Shown: in pieces, positions 1 through 11,562 of the stretch
How positions within the stretch are numbered: position 1 is the first letter of the stretch
How the letters are laid out: every line of letters starts with the position of its first letter
Assembly (NCBI GenBank): GCA_030272585.1
Contig: BSYQ01000007.1
Location: 2,856,001-2,920,000, forward strand
Source: Bryopsis sp. KO-2023
Lineage: Eukaryota; Chlorophyta; Ulvophyceae; Bryopsidales; Bryopsidaceae
Direction: 5' to 3'
Length of the DNA: 64,000 nt
The notes under the pieces: generated by a model
What the model saw: the letters and a program-made list of their open reading frames with translations, nothing else
Databases searched by the model: none
What the model was told of the DNA's origin: nothing
Program-made: the position numbers and the translations under genes

Positions 1-37
1 TTTCACACCATGGCGGCTCTGCCTACGCATTCAACCA

Positions 38-328
38 TTACGGGACGTCTGACATGAAGAGCTCGGTGCCTATCTTGCCTGGACCAGCATAATGAATGGG
101 CTTTTCTTTGTCAAAGTTTTTTGCCAACGAAAACAATTTGCTCGAAGCGATGTAAACATCACCTCGTTGGTCCTCTACCGTTTGTTTTTGTGACGTTTGA
201 TGAGTAGCCCCATGGTCGTATTTGAGCAAATGAACGTAGTCATGTTTGTCTATGTTTGTTTGTTCGTGAGCGAGTCCCAAAGTCAGACAGGACGACAGAG
301 TCCAAAACAAAAATAGGAGTGAGTCCAA
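38..328 (-). CDS. Possible small secreted protein (hypothetical)
   Basis: An open frame of 96 codons begins with ATG at 328 and ends with TAA at 40-38. The first 20 residues (MDSLLFLFWTLSSC...) are hydrophobic and followed by a polar, charged stretch beginning HEQTNIDK, which is the shape of a cleavable signal peptide on a small secreted or ER protein. I recognise no domain. The frame could instead be the first exon of a longer gene, since GT dinucleotides occur near its 3' end and the window stops 37 bases further on. A competing reading exists on the + strand: positions 3-92 are open up to a TAA and encode a plausible C-terminal tail containing SAYAFNHYGTSD. Only one of the two is likely real and I cannot decide. 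Confidence 0.35.
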   Translation of the reverse strand: MDSLLFLFWTLSSCLTLGLAHEQTNIDKHDYVHLLKYDHGATHQTSQKQTVEDQRGDVYIASSKLFSLAKNFDKEKPIHYAGPGKIGTELFMSDVP

Positions 329-988
329 AAGAAGAACCCCTGGTGGCGTTCGATTTACGATTGTGAAGGATAGTCAGGTTGTTGGACTCATGCAAAATTG
401 AGTCCAAAGTTGCATTTTTTTTGCACTTGGTCTTATGTGGTTGGTTCTCTGTATCCACTGTTAGGAATCTTAGGAATCTGTTTACACATGAGGAAAAAAA
501 AAATTTGAGCCTTTTTTTCCCACAGTCGAAAGTTTGGCACAACACACATTCAAGTCTTGGGTTTGAACCCCCAATCGCTGGGTAAAGTCCAATTTTACAT
601 TCTACAGGAAAAGGTCCCAACTCCCACACAAGTTGTCCATCCTACCAAAACTACATCAAGTAGTTCATTATAATCCTAATCTTCCCATCTGTGAGTTGCC
701 CCCCCCCCCAATTACAGTGCGATTGTGCTAAATGCGTTCTGGGGAATTTCTTGATGCGATTCACAGATGATTGTCGCAGGTGCTCACTAAGTTGTTTTGT
801 TGCTGTTTTTCTCGGTGGTGGTGTTCGTTCCTACGTAGGAAAGTGTGGCATACCACACTTTCTGTCAAAGCCATCTTCCAACCCCCCAAAAACATCCCGA
901 AGGTCATGCCAGTTTCTCGTGCATCACCCCACCCCACTTCATTTATCAAAAACTACCCATGCGCCAGCTACCCATAATGAACACGATC
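329..988. other. Intergenic region, no gene seen
   Basis: No convincing reading frame. The stretch holds a run of nine C around 700 and a perfect 10-bp stem with a 4-base loop at 839-862 (GAAAGTGTGG / CCACACTTTC). Nothing else is supported. Confidence 0.5.
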
Positions 989-3316
989 TTAAAATATCAT
1001 TGGACAACTAGATGATAAACCTTCTTCCCCACCCTTCCAGGCCTGCTCATACAACCTTTGGTATTCAGTCGAGACGCTTTCGTCCCTGTGCAACGAAGCC
1101 AAGCCGAACAGGGACCAAGGATTGAGGGGCACCTCACCCAGGTCCTCCAGAAAGGCTTTTTCGGCCAGAGTGGGTTCCCCCGTCATGAAGAGCAGCCACC
1201 CCAAGCATTGTCTGACTGGTTGATGGACTCTTGGGGGTTCCATGTAGCCCATCGAATCTTGCAATTTGACGGCATCCTCCAAGTGGCCCCTCGCAGCAGC
1301 CTTTGGACAACAAAGAAAAGAAAAAATATATAACAGGTCTGACTTCATGATGCGTTAGGTGTTCATTATTCGTTAGGTGCTCTCAATCAAAAATCAAAAA
1401 TAATATGAAAGGCCAAGCTACAAAATCCCATTCTCGTAGTTTAGTTTGCTTCTCATTTTTACGCATACCATGTCGCCTTTCGACACAGCAGAACGAGCAG
1501 AAGCCTCCAATACATACAGCTTGCCCAGGTCGATGTAGGGCTGAGAATAAATCCCGACACCATCCCCAGGCTTCGACATGACAGGTTCCGGCACCTGCCC
1601 CAGCAGTTCGTTCAACTCCACCAATCCCTCGCCAGCATCGACCAGCAATTCCCTGCGACTTTTTCGAGACGTTTGGGAAATCGCCAAGTATCGAGCAAAT
1701 TTCCAAATCAGTTTGCTGAATTCAGGGCCTCCCTTGGAGGAGCTCCCACGCGAATCCTCAGCGGGCCCCCTGGCATTCAGAATTTTTTCCCAGTGGGCAT
1801 ACCTCACCCAGACCAAAATGAGCGAAACGTATTCATGGCCGCTCGACACGTATGGTCCAGCAACATCCTCGGGAAGGGTTTGCATAGCTTTGGCATATTT
1901 TTCCGCCACAGCCAACATACCAGCAGAGCTTGCTGCATACACCAAGACGTCTAAATCATGTTCAGGGACATATCCCGACATGCATGACTTCCCGATTTTG
2001 ACGTTTTGCTCGTAAGATCGAATGTTGCACTCCACCGCTTTTTCGTACTGCCCGACCCGGAGGTACGTGTGGGATGGCATGTGCAACAGATGCCCCGCAT
2101 GCGGTGCAGCTTTCACCAAATTATCAGCAAAGGGTACTGTTTTGATTGGAGCTCCGCTGCTTTCCCCAGGGGGCCCCCCCTCAGTCAGGTGAATGTGGAG
2201 GTGAACTGCATATGCATGCGATGGATTTGCATGCAAAACCCTGAGCAGAATCTCCTCCGCAACCCGAGCCCCTGGCCGCATGCGATCGCCATCCACTCGG
2301 CTTGCATGCACGGATGCATCCAGTGGCATTTTCGAAAAGAAGTCCCCGATTTCCACACCGACATCGTTCAACGTGGTTGCAACTGAAGTGGGGGCTAATC
2401 CTGACAGCGAGGCTGCTTCATTCAACATACCCTGCCACGTCGAACCACTGACATCGGAGTTTGACCCTTTTTCCCCAGAAGGATAAAAAAACCTCCAGGA
2501 AAAGAGTATCATGATGCTTTCGGCAGCCAGAACCCCAGCATCCACATCCGAAGGCTCTTCCAGCCACAACTCCAGCATTTTGCTGGCAAATTTCAATTCG
2601 GATGCGAATTGGTCCAGGACAGTCATTTCCTTTGGAGTGCATTTCAACAGCGTCGCCTGCATGTACGCGATTTCCCGTTTTTTTAGCGTGGCGTTGTCGG
2701 GGGATTTAGCCAAGTTTTGCTCGGCGATCTCGAGGCCCCGCTGGACACGCTCCCTCACTTCGTTCAAAGTGTTTTTCGAAGCCACTGGGTATGCAGCATC
2801 CGCGTCGTGGAAAAGGAAGTTCAAGTGAGGAGAAATGGCGTACCCCTGGCCCCACCAGCACATGCTGCACGCCGGATCTAACTTGGACGCCAACTTGAAC
2901 GACTTGGACGCTTCGACGTCGTTGAACGCCCACCGAAACAGCAACCCTTGGTTGAAATGAACCTGCGCTTCCTCGTGATCGGTCGTGATGGGGTGATCGA
3001 CGCCAGAGCGTTCCGCAAGCAACGAGGCTCTATCGGCGGACGACAACGCGGTGCACGCATCTCCTCCGAAGCCTGCGAACTTCGCAGCTGGTTTCGAAAG
3101 CGTCAGGAACAGGACGCCTAGCAACAGTATCGCGACGATCCAGCGATGATTGGCGTAAAGCCTCTGCAGCATCTGTGAGTTTGTCGAGGGTGGTGCACCG
3201 CGCGACGCGACATCTTTCGCGCTGGATCCCTGCGTGGCATCGATCTCCTTGCGCGACACCCCCCTTCGAAGAGTGACCACCCCAACTGTCAGCACCACCG
3301 CCACCCAAGCCAACAT
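989..3316 (-). CDS. Membrane-anchored tetratricopeptide-repeat protein, 2 exons
   Basis: Exon 1 is 3316-1469 (ATG at 3316) and exon 2 is 1300-989. The intron 1468-1301 starts GTATGC and ends CCAAAG, and phase 0 is kept, giving 719 residues. Two hydrophobic segments lie near the N-terminus (about residues 2-15 and 60-77, HRWIVAILLLGVLFLTL). The rest is helical. A block near the middle, HAYAVHLHIHLTEG followed by AGHLLHMPSHTYLRVGQYEKA, matches a family of large TPR proteins common in bacteria and algae, in which the HxxxHxxIH and HMPSHxYxRVG motifs are conserved. MCWWGQGYA near residue 140 also fits that family. The biochemical role of the family is not known to me; the sequence suggests an enzyme-like or scaffolding TPR domain tethered to a membrane by the N-terminus. 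Membrane anchoring is inference from hydrophobicity. Confidence 0.8.
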
Positions 3317-5533
3317 AGCGACGAACTTTTAAAAAGGGGTCGAAGATGGCTTTTGGTGCTGTTTCCCCAAGACGTCATGCCACAACCGATCATAGATAAA
3401 ACTCGACAGTTCCTTCGACAGTGCTGGATTTCACACACAGTAGTTATCTTTGAAGGCCCCAATCACCCAATTCAATTCGCGGCTGTTATCTCGAATCCCA
3501 TTCATGTCACAATATAACAGTCAAGCACACACCCATTGAATGCATCAAACTCAAATGCAGCTCACTAAGAACTGGATCAAACGCAGCTCACTAAAAACTG
3601 AACTGGATTGAAACTGGACTGGAAGGGAAAGCAGTCGGTAAGCAGTTCCAGTGAAAGCAATGGAAAGGAAATACAATGGAATGTTCTACCCCCCAAAAAA
3701 ACACAAAACAAGCAGAACTGAAATCCGGGCAGACATTCTTATCAAGAATGTTCCCCCTGTTAGCATTTCTTGCCATTTTCTTGCAAAGATCAACACCCCC
3801 CCGCACACAATTTGATGCACAAGCTTATCCACACTCACGAAAACACACAGCAGATGAAAACCACCCTCTGGGCTGCAAAATTCCTTTTTCTCGTCACAAT
3901 GCTAGACGAAGAAGATTACAGCACCGACTACCCCCCGATCTAAATGAACCTTAGAAAGTCACAACCAACCAACCGACAAAAACACAATGGATCGACGATA
4001 TGGACTTCGAGGCATCAGCGCCTCGGGGAGTCCATATCGTTTTTTTTTCCAACAAAAGGCGAACCCTCACTCACCCGCTCATCTAGTGTTTCTTTTGTTA
4101 TAGAATATCAAAAGAGGTTCCTACCGTCAAAAACCAACAAAAACCACAAAACCGCAAAACTAATCTTCCCCATTTTTTTTTCGAGTTTATAAAATTAAAA
4201 AAAAACAAAAACAGAAAGGAAATAAAAAAAACCAAAACCAAATGCAAATCTTCTCAAATTTCTTCTCTTTTTTTCTTTTCTTTTCTTTTTTTGTTTTTTG
4301 TTCCTTCCGTTAGTGGATGTCAACTCCCCCTCCCCCCTCCCCTTCTTTTTTTTTTTTTTAAGCTGAGAATAACTCTTCTTTTTCCACGGGAATTTTTATC
4401 GCAGAAAAAAGAAATTAGTCATCCTTTATGAAGAGGAGGCAGACACACGTCTCGACACCTCTAACCATATATCGCAACCCCCCCCCCCCCAAACATTACA
4501 CTGGCTTTTCTAATTTTCTTCCAATAACATCAAAAAAACAGAAGAAAAAGACAGAAAAAGAGCCAGCGTCTCACATGCCTTTTGGAAACCGCCTTTTTCG
4601 CAAATCAGCAGGTCTTAAAGAAACCCAAAGCCAAACTTTCCCCAGTGGAAAAAGACAAAAAATGAACAATCGACGACAAGAATGATGATTCCCCTCAAAT
4701 GTCCAGAACCCTCGAGATCCCCCCTTTATAAACCCCCCTTCCCTCCTTTTTTTTTTTTCAAAAAACCGACATCGCATGCCCGCTTAACCAATCTCACCTG
4801 CAAACAGCAAGAAGAGAAAAGGAGCGGAAATACACACAGAGTCACTTTTTTTTCTTTCTTTCTTTCGTTTTTCTTTCCTCCCTCCAACAGACACCATCTG
4901 CACACTACTTCACTCCCAACACATACAAATAATTTCCCTCTTTCCTCAACCCCCCATATTTTCTCTTTCCTTCTTGCTTTTCCCCCGAAAAAAGCCCCAA
5001 CTGTCCAGAATCAGACCCCTCTGTTTTACATAGAGTCAAAAAATCTCTCCTCTCTCTCTTTTTTTCCCCTCCTTTTTTTTATATATAAATGGTGACACAA
5101 GTTTCATGCGTTAGAAAATAGATAATAAAAATATTGACATGCACTTGTCTCATTTTTTTGCTTTCTTCCCCCCCCCCCCCTTTTTTCCGCACCCCACACA
5201 CAGTGCGCAGATGGCGACCATCTGTCAGACATCCAATTTCCTCCCTAACTTCTCGGTTTTTTTCTTCTCTGAACCAACCTTCCCCCTCCTCCCTTATTTT
5301 TCCATTTCTCGAGAGAGAGAGGGAAAATCGCCTCGCAACTAATACACCCCCATTCCGAAAATCAACACCAGAAAAATTCAGATATTTTCGAAACAAGGGG
5401 GGATCCCAAACGCTTCCTTTTGTTTTTTTTTTGTTTTCAACTTTCAAACCCCCCTAAAAAAATGAATGAGACATCCATACCATTAGAATCCCAATCTTTT
5501 TCCACTGGACAATCAAAGATATCCCCCAAAATT
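3317..5533. other. Intergenic, strongly pyrimidine-rich on the + strand
   Basis: No supported gene. From about 4150 to 5460 the + strand is dominated by C and T runs with a few A runs, so a transcript running past the end of the oxygenase gene on the minus strand would be purine-rich here. Open frames in this part are low-complexity artefacts. A strong hairpin followed by nine T lies at 3996-4048. Confidence 0.5.
3996..4048 (+). other. Hairpin followed by T9, terminator-like or small-RNA 3' end
   Basis: The arms CGATATGGACT (3996-4006) and AGTCCATATCG (4029-4039) pair perfectly over 11 bp. A further 6 bp (CGAGGC / GCCTCG) pair inside, separated by a small asymmetric bulge, and the loop is ATCAGC. 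Nine T follow directly at 4040-4048. This shape resembles an intrinsic terminator, but in a nucleus a T run would more naturally stop RNA polymerase III. No upstream polymerase III promoter was recognised. Confidence 0.45.
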
Positions 5534-7654
5534 CTAGGTTTCTTCCACTGCGAAAAGCTCCCCGGCGCTCATGGGTTTCATTTCCTGTTCGACCGTTGCT
5601 TGCTCTTTCCTGTCCCCCTTTCCGACAGCATTCCTCCACCTCCTGTATCTCACCCCCAACTTATCGTACGGCATGGGGTTCGCCCAAACATCCCCTCCAC
5701 GCGACAATCTATCTTGCTGCCCCTTCACCAAAACCAAGTCCTCCCCGAGCACCTGATCAGCAATATAACTCCAAAAACGCTGAATGAACGGCACATGCTT
5801 GGTCCACCCCATGAAATCCATCGACATTCTGTACAGCAAGGTGGTTCGCCCCTCGCTGGAAGGCAGACATACGTGCACCTGATGGAGGTGGTTCTGGCAA
5901 TGAGACGCCCGTACTCCCCTCTCCACCTGCCCAGGTCTGGCCAATCCGATCGTGGACAGAACCATGCAAGGCGGCTCAAACGCCATGTCGATCGGGTAAG
6001 GCTCCCAATTTCCGCTCAACATCTGGTTGGCTTTAAACTTGACGATGTCGGGAATCGGCCAGCCCTTGGCAAACGTAGAGGTGTGCGTGAAGGGTGCATG
6101 AGCAAGATCCAACAAATTCTCAAGCAACAGCCCATGCTCCACCGGCACATCGATGAGCAGTTCAGAATGTACCTCGAAACCGGGTGGGGGCCTTGCACAG
6201 GTCGGCACTTCCCCAGGCGATTCTACCCCAGGATATACCCACACAAGCCCATCTTGCTCCACGACCGGGAGCGATTTTACGCCGACACCTTTACATTGGA
6301 CGGTGGAAGGCATTTTGGTGCATTCTCCAGCTCCGTTGTATTTCCAGCCGTGGTAAGGGCACTGAGCTTGGCCATCCACCACCGTTCCAGCGGATAGGGG
6401 GCAAGCTCGGTGAGCACATTCGTCCATCAAACAGGCTGCTGCCCCGGTTTCATCTCTTGGGAAAAAAAGGGTAGCAGCATGGAAAATGTCAGACTGGGGA
6501 TTATGAGTAATAAATCACCTAAGAAACCTAGTTTAAGAAACCCATTCAATTCCTACAAAACAGTAGGAATAATAATTCTAAAAATATTCATAAATACAAT
6601 ATAAAATATACAGTGGAGGGCATGGGGGGAATCGACCTGCAGGAAGTCAGTCAGGGGGATCTTTCAAATTCTAGTTAGGTTGCATATTTTTAAATATGGA
6701 TTTGAATTGAACAGGAATAGCCCAATGTTAGTAAGGGCTGTGAGTTTTAAGCACCTGAACACCACCCAATCCTCCTCAAAGAGCTCCACAGGGACCATCA
6801 TGTCTTTGGGCAGTTTGCTCGAGAAACAGACGGGGTGCCAATGCTCCTTCAAGCCATTCGGCACGTTCAAAGTGCTCTCCAAACCACTCGAACGCCTGCG
6901 TCGTTGTTTCTCCGGTTTCGCTGGAGCTGGTGCAGGAGCGTCGGACAATCTCTTGACCCGCTGCTCGAGATCCGAAAGGTACGCGATGGATCCAGAAAGT
7001 CGCTCCTCGGTGTCGTGCACCTGTTTTGAGGAGAACCATTGTGTCCGTGATTCTGGACTCTTCGTTTTGCAAGCCCACCTTTCGGCTCGAAGTTACTGAG
7101 TTTGTTGGAGATTCTCTGCACGTTTTGGATGTCTTTGAGAAAGTTTTTCATTCAGGAGGTGACTGTTTTGTAGAGAGAGAAGGGGCCCACCTCAGTGTGC
7201 GCGATGTCGAGCTCACGCTGAAGCGACGCGACCTGTTTTTCGAGGTGCTTGTGGCGCTCTTCGGCAGCGAGCGGATTCAATAGGCATACCAGCTGAACAG
7301 GCCAAAAAAACAGTCGCACGTCAGAAGCTGTTGCGACAACGACAGCGACGGGGACTCCGCCACATTCGATATCGAAGCGCGCGCGCAGATGCTCCGTACT
7401 TGATCGTGAGCGTCCACGACGCTCTCGAGGAGGGGAACGCCGGTCACATCCTCCAAGTAGGAGATGTCACGGTTCAGTACGTCGAGTGGGTCGGATGGTG
7501 CGTCCAAGTGGGTTTTCTTCTCGGTGCCCACGATCGCAGCGAGTCGGGGCGCGATGTCCGCTCGAGACTTCGCAAAACTCTTCCTGAGACCCTTGCGCGT
7601 GGCGGTGGCGGGCGCAACGGTCAAAAGGCTGCACGTGTCCAGAATCGACGACAT
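5534..7654 (-). CDS. CAO: Chlorophyllide a oxygenase, chlorophyll b synthesis
   Basis: Four exons: 7654-7400, 7292-7191, 7020-6755 and 6455-5534, all in phase, giving 514 residues (plant CAO about 530). The enzyme oxidises the C7 methyl of chlorophyllide a to formyl in the plastid, using a Rieske centre and mononuclear iron. Visible are a Ser/Thr/Arg-rich transit peptide, a coiled regulatory region ([20 protein letters not shown]), then the Rieske motif CAHRACPLS...CPYHGW, the KMPST block, and the iron site [14 protein letters not shown] (N-x2-D-x2-H-x4-H). The C-terminal [13 protein letters not shown] is also characteristic. The join between exons 2 and 3 restores the family's [11 protein letters not shown] order. 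The exon 1 donor is the least certain: GTACGG after codon 85 or GTGGCG after codon 97 both keep phase. No signal peptide precedes the transit peptide. Confidence 0.95.
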
Positions 7655-8416
7655 GGTGTTTTTTCCTCTCGGGCGCGCAAACTCGCGACGCGCTCGTCAG
7701 TCGTGTCCTGGAGTGCGACAACACGGACGAAGCGGGAAAAAAAACGGGGTGTGGGAAAAACGGCGAGCGAACGAAAAAAAAATGCCGTCGTTCAAAGGAA
7801 ATGCATGAATGGAACGCGGCAAAAGCGCGCAGTAGTGCGAGGAAATCTTGGGGAAACCAGAAACACAAGATTGATCCTGCAATCAGCACACACGCAGAGA
7901 TTGGCCCCCACACGCATCAAGAGCGTGCCAAATCTGCATCCGAAAAACGCCCCCCCCCCTCCAGTTCACGAAAACACAAAAACAACGCACAGACCCTCCC
8001 CGCTTCAGCGCCCGCGAACTGTGTGGGGCTCCCAAACCTCCCCTTTTTCCCGTCGAAATTAATTTTCATGAACCTGCTGGTTCGGGAACGTAGACAGGTA
8101 ATGGAGATGCAACGAAACATTGGCCAACAAAAAACACAACCCCCCCCCACCTTTCCGGCGCGAACCGATCGCTTTCCTCACGCCGCAGTCGGCAATATCG
8201 CTTGGGGTTTCAGAACCACCATATTGAACTGCCAGGACCATCCAGCTCGTACCAGTGAAAAGTTGCATCACGCCCACACACTGCATATCTAGTTGATATG
8301 ATCGACGGCGTGGAATTCTCATCCCCCTCCACTTCAATATACATCCAACCATCCAACACAGGGTCCTGCCGTGCTGGCGCCTAGTTCAAATCGTCCATCC
8401 ATCCTCACAGCCAGAT
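7655..8416. promoter_or_regulatory. Shared upstream region between two divergent genes
   Basis: This 762-bp stretch separates the start of the chlorophyllide oxygenase gene (minus strand) from the thioesterase gene (plus strand), so it must hold promoters for both. No TATA box or other defined element stands out. An imperfect inverted repeat around 8280-8310 (CATATCTAGTTGATATG) is a possible element only. Confidence 0.4.
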
Positions 8417-11400
8417 ATGCTAGCAGCTACAATGGTTCAGATGTCTGGAGCCCTGTTTTGTTTGTTCGCTGCTGTGTGGGGTGCTGCACACGCTGCCCCC
8501 CTCGAGTATGACTCGTCTTTCTCTCTGGCCCGTGTTCCGACGGAAGTCGTCGCCAATGCTGACGACCCCAAGACAGCCAAGATGTTGCCCCTGGTGTTTT
8601 GGCACGGGATGGGGGACTCTTGCTGCGATCCGAATAGGGGTCTCGGCTCCTTGATAGCGGAGCTTGAGAGCGAATATGGTGAGAGCATTTAACAAGCGTG
8701 TGCTGCAAGTGTCAGACCCTGAGACGTTGGGTGAAGAAGGGGGGGCGGGGGGCCGAACCAGTCTCTTTTCTTACATCGGGTTTCAGGTTTCAGGTTTCTA
8801 TGTGATGTAGAAAAAGCTGCTTTATTTTTTGGCTTTTCTGGGGATTGCAGCATTCCGATTGGTTCTTTTCCCTGAGCGATCTGGTCTGACACTTGTGTTT
8901 TGTGACCTAAGGGGTTTTTGTTTACAGCATTGGCTTTGGCAGTGAAAGTGAAGACATCAAAGCTGGTTATTTTGGAAATGTGAATGAACAGGTAGGTGCT
9001 TTTTTTTTTCTTCTTGCTTTTCAAAATTTGATAGTTCATCTCAACAACACAAGCATGCCTGGGTTGGTAATTTATTTATTTAATTTTTAAAAAATTTGTT
9101 TTTATATATATGTGTGTATATTACTTTTTCTGAGATAGGGTTCAGTGGGCTTTCACAGATTTTTGCTGTGTTTGCAAGGAAGTTCTATCGACCAAAATTG
9201 AGACGTATCCCAGCTTAGCAACAAACCCTCTCAGAAATTAATTCTGTTCACTTTTATCGAGGTTTCACTGTTTTCATGGTTTCTAAAATAGGAAAAAAAG
9301 AGGATTCAGCAGTCTCATTTTGACCCGTCGGGTTCATTGGCCATGTTGAAAACAAAAGGCATTCGAAACTCCTGTTCAGGTTTCATGCCCCATTTGTTAA
9401 ACAACCCAGCAGATCATCACTGTTGATTTCTTGATTTTTGATTTTTTTTTTTTTTTTGGAGTGGTGCGATTGATTATTATTGTTTTTTTGTTCGTTCTTA
9501 CCCAGGTCGCAGAAGCTTGCGAAAAACTTGCAAAGGTCGAGGAGCTGAAAGATGGTTTCGATGCTGTCGGCTTTTCACAAGGGGGGCAATTTTTGCGGGT
9601 GAGGAATGTAAAACTGTTCAAATGAAGAAATTATGATCGTCTGCTCGAAAAAAAAATTCTGCTTCGTGTGGCAATAGGTGAGACAAATGCTGGGTCGCAT
9701 GTTAACAACACAACCACATTTCTTGAAGAATAAGACCCCATCTGGCTTTTTTGTTTGGGGGGGGGGGGGGGGGGGCTTCGTTCATATACAAGCTGGCTTT
9801 GCGGCTCATAATTTTTCTGAGATGGAGATTGTGGAAATCCTGGCATTGTCTGTGTTTGTAAATTATCAGTACGATGGTGAGTTGATGTTTGGGGTGTGTT
9901 TTGTTTCATTCAAAGGCAGTGGTGGAGCGGTGCCACCACAAGCTTCCCAAGATTCGAAATTTGATCAGCATCGGAGGTCAACATCAGGGTGTCATGAGCG
10001 TGCCATCATGCCTGTGAGTAAAATCGAACCATCGATATACGCTTTCATCATTGCTTTTCTTGTTCTGTTTTGTTGATTCAGCAACAAAAATAAAAAGGGA
10101 ACAAAAAAAACACTAAAAGCAAAAATAAAAGTAGATACAGGTCTGCATTAAGTGGAGAAATTTTCTTCTATTTTTTTTATTTTTTTTTTTGGGGGGGGGG
10201 GCGATGTGCTATTGGTGTTGGAATCTGATGGGTTTTTGTTTCTGATGTGCAAGTCCTGGATCTGGTTTCCTGTGTAAATGGATGGCTTATCTCGCAAACA
10301 AGGGAGCTTACCTGAGCTGGCCATCCACTCATATCATTCAAGCACAATATGTGAAGGTATATGCCCATCCAACCATTGTATCTCATCACCTTTGCCGCGA
10401 ATGCTGTTGGATGTTTACAGCGGGGTTTTTTTCTCCTGTTACCCCAGTGTGTTCTTCCGCAGTTTCTTCAGCGATCCATGCATTTCTGATAAAAAAAGTT
10501 TTTTCATTAGATGATGTGATTTTGATCCTCCATTTTCGAGGAAATACCCACAAAACAAGGAAAGCAAGGAAAACCACCTTGCATATCTCGAAAACAGAGG
10601 AATTAGCATGCATACTGATGATGTGTTTTTTCGCCTTTTTCTCAGGATCCGAACAATTTGGAGGGATATCTAGAACACAACATTTTCCTTCCATACATCA
10701 ACAACGAAAAGGATGCAAATCCGTTGTATGCGAAAAACCTTGCGGCTTTGGATGCTTTCATCATGTTCAGATTTTCTGATGATACCATGGGTGGGTGTGG
10801 AGTTTTTCTTCTTTTTCACTTTTAAAAGTATATGCACACTCATAAGCTTGATTTTTGGAGTGGAAAAGACGCCCCCCCCCCCCCCCCCCCCCCCGAATCA
10901 GGTAAATGGTTGATTTTCCTTCTTTCTTTCTTGTTTCTTTTTTTTTTTTTTTTTTTTTTTGGGGGGGGGATCCTTAATGTTTTCTGTGCAAAATGGATTT
11001 TAGATAAATGCTGTTTGAAGGTAACATTTTGTTATTTGGATATTTAAAGGGGAATTTTTTTTTGAAGGACTCTAAAGGAAACACACGGAGGTTTTTTTGT
11101 GTGTGGCGTCTGAAAATCGAAAAGGGGGTTTGCAGGTGTTTTGTTTTCATCCTTGGCAGAAACCTGTTGGGTTAAATTGGAGACAGGACAGAGATAAAAA
11201 AGCCCAACGATTCTTTTTCTGTCTTAACTTTGGGAAGCATTAACCGATCGAAATCATATCAATTTGATTTTCATCGGTTGATTTTTCCCATACTCGAAAA
11301 AAAGGAGGATGACTAAACCCGGTCCTTGTTCTGTCTATGTCCAGTCGTCCCAAGGGATTCGGCGTGGTTCAGCTTTTACGATGGGAAAAAACTGATCGAG

Positions 11401-11562
11401 ATCAGGGACCAACCCATATACAAAGAAGACTGGATCGGCCTGAAGCAACTGGATGACAAAGGAGGCCTGCTTTTCGACGAACTTTCGTCGAAACACATGC
11501 AATTCACCTGGGAAATGTTCCGAGCAGGCGTGGTCGAGAAGTACCTTCTGAAATCTGTCTAG
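8417..11562 (+). CDS. PPT1: Palmitoyl-protein thioesterase, lysosomal/vacuolar type
   Basis: Eight exons: 8417-8678, 8794-8806, 8928-8991, 9506-9598, 9916-10013, 10254-10356, 10646-10790 and 11345-11562. All junctions are GT-AG and phases close, giving 331 residues (human 306). The enzyme removes thioester-linked fatty acids from S-acylated cysteines in the lysosome or vacuole. A signal peptide (MLAATMVQMSGALFCLFAA...) is followed by PLVFWHGMGDSCC, FGNVNEQVAEACEKL, the nucleophile motif GFSQGGQFLR, ISIGGQHQGV, GAYLSW, the YINNE block and VPRDSAWFSFY. The catalytic triad is readable as the Ser of GFSQGG, the Asp in SDDTMVVPRDS and the His of SSKHMQF. Exon 2 is only 13 bp; without it the phase fails and the family segment YGFYV is lost. 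Introns contain long G, C and T runs. Confidence 0.93.

Noticed and set aside
1058..2828. Plus-strand frames across the TPR gene
   Set aside because: They lie opposite a 616-codon minus frame with clear family motifs.
4428..5457. Several 60-137 codon open frames on both strands
   Set aside because: They are built from C, T and A runs (Pro-, Phe-, Ser- and Lys-rich) with no domain or splice logic.
7026..7190. An extra exon ([12 protein letters not shown]) between oxygenase exons 2 and 3
   Set aside because: It is phase-compatible, but direct joining of exons 2 and 3 restores the conserved coiled region seen in plant enzymes, so this is treated as intron.
7331..8292. Long + strand frames opposite the oxygenase first exon
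   Set aside because: They are antisense shadows of exon 1 and its upstream region; the minus strand carries the family sequence.
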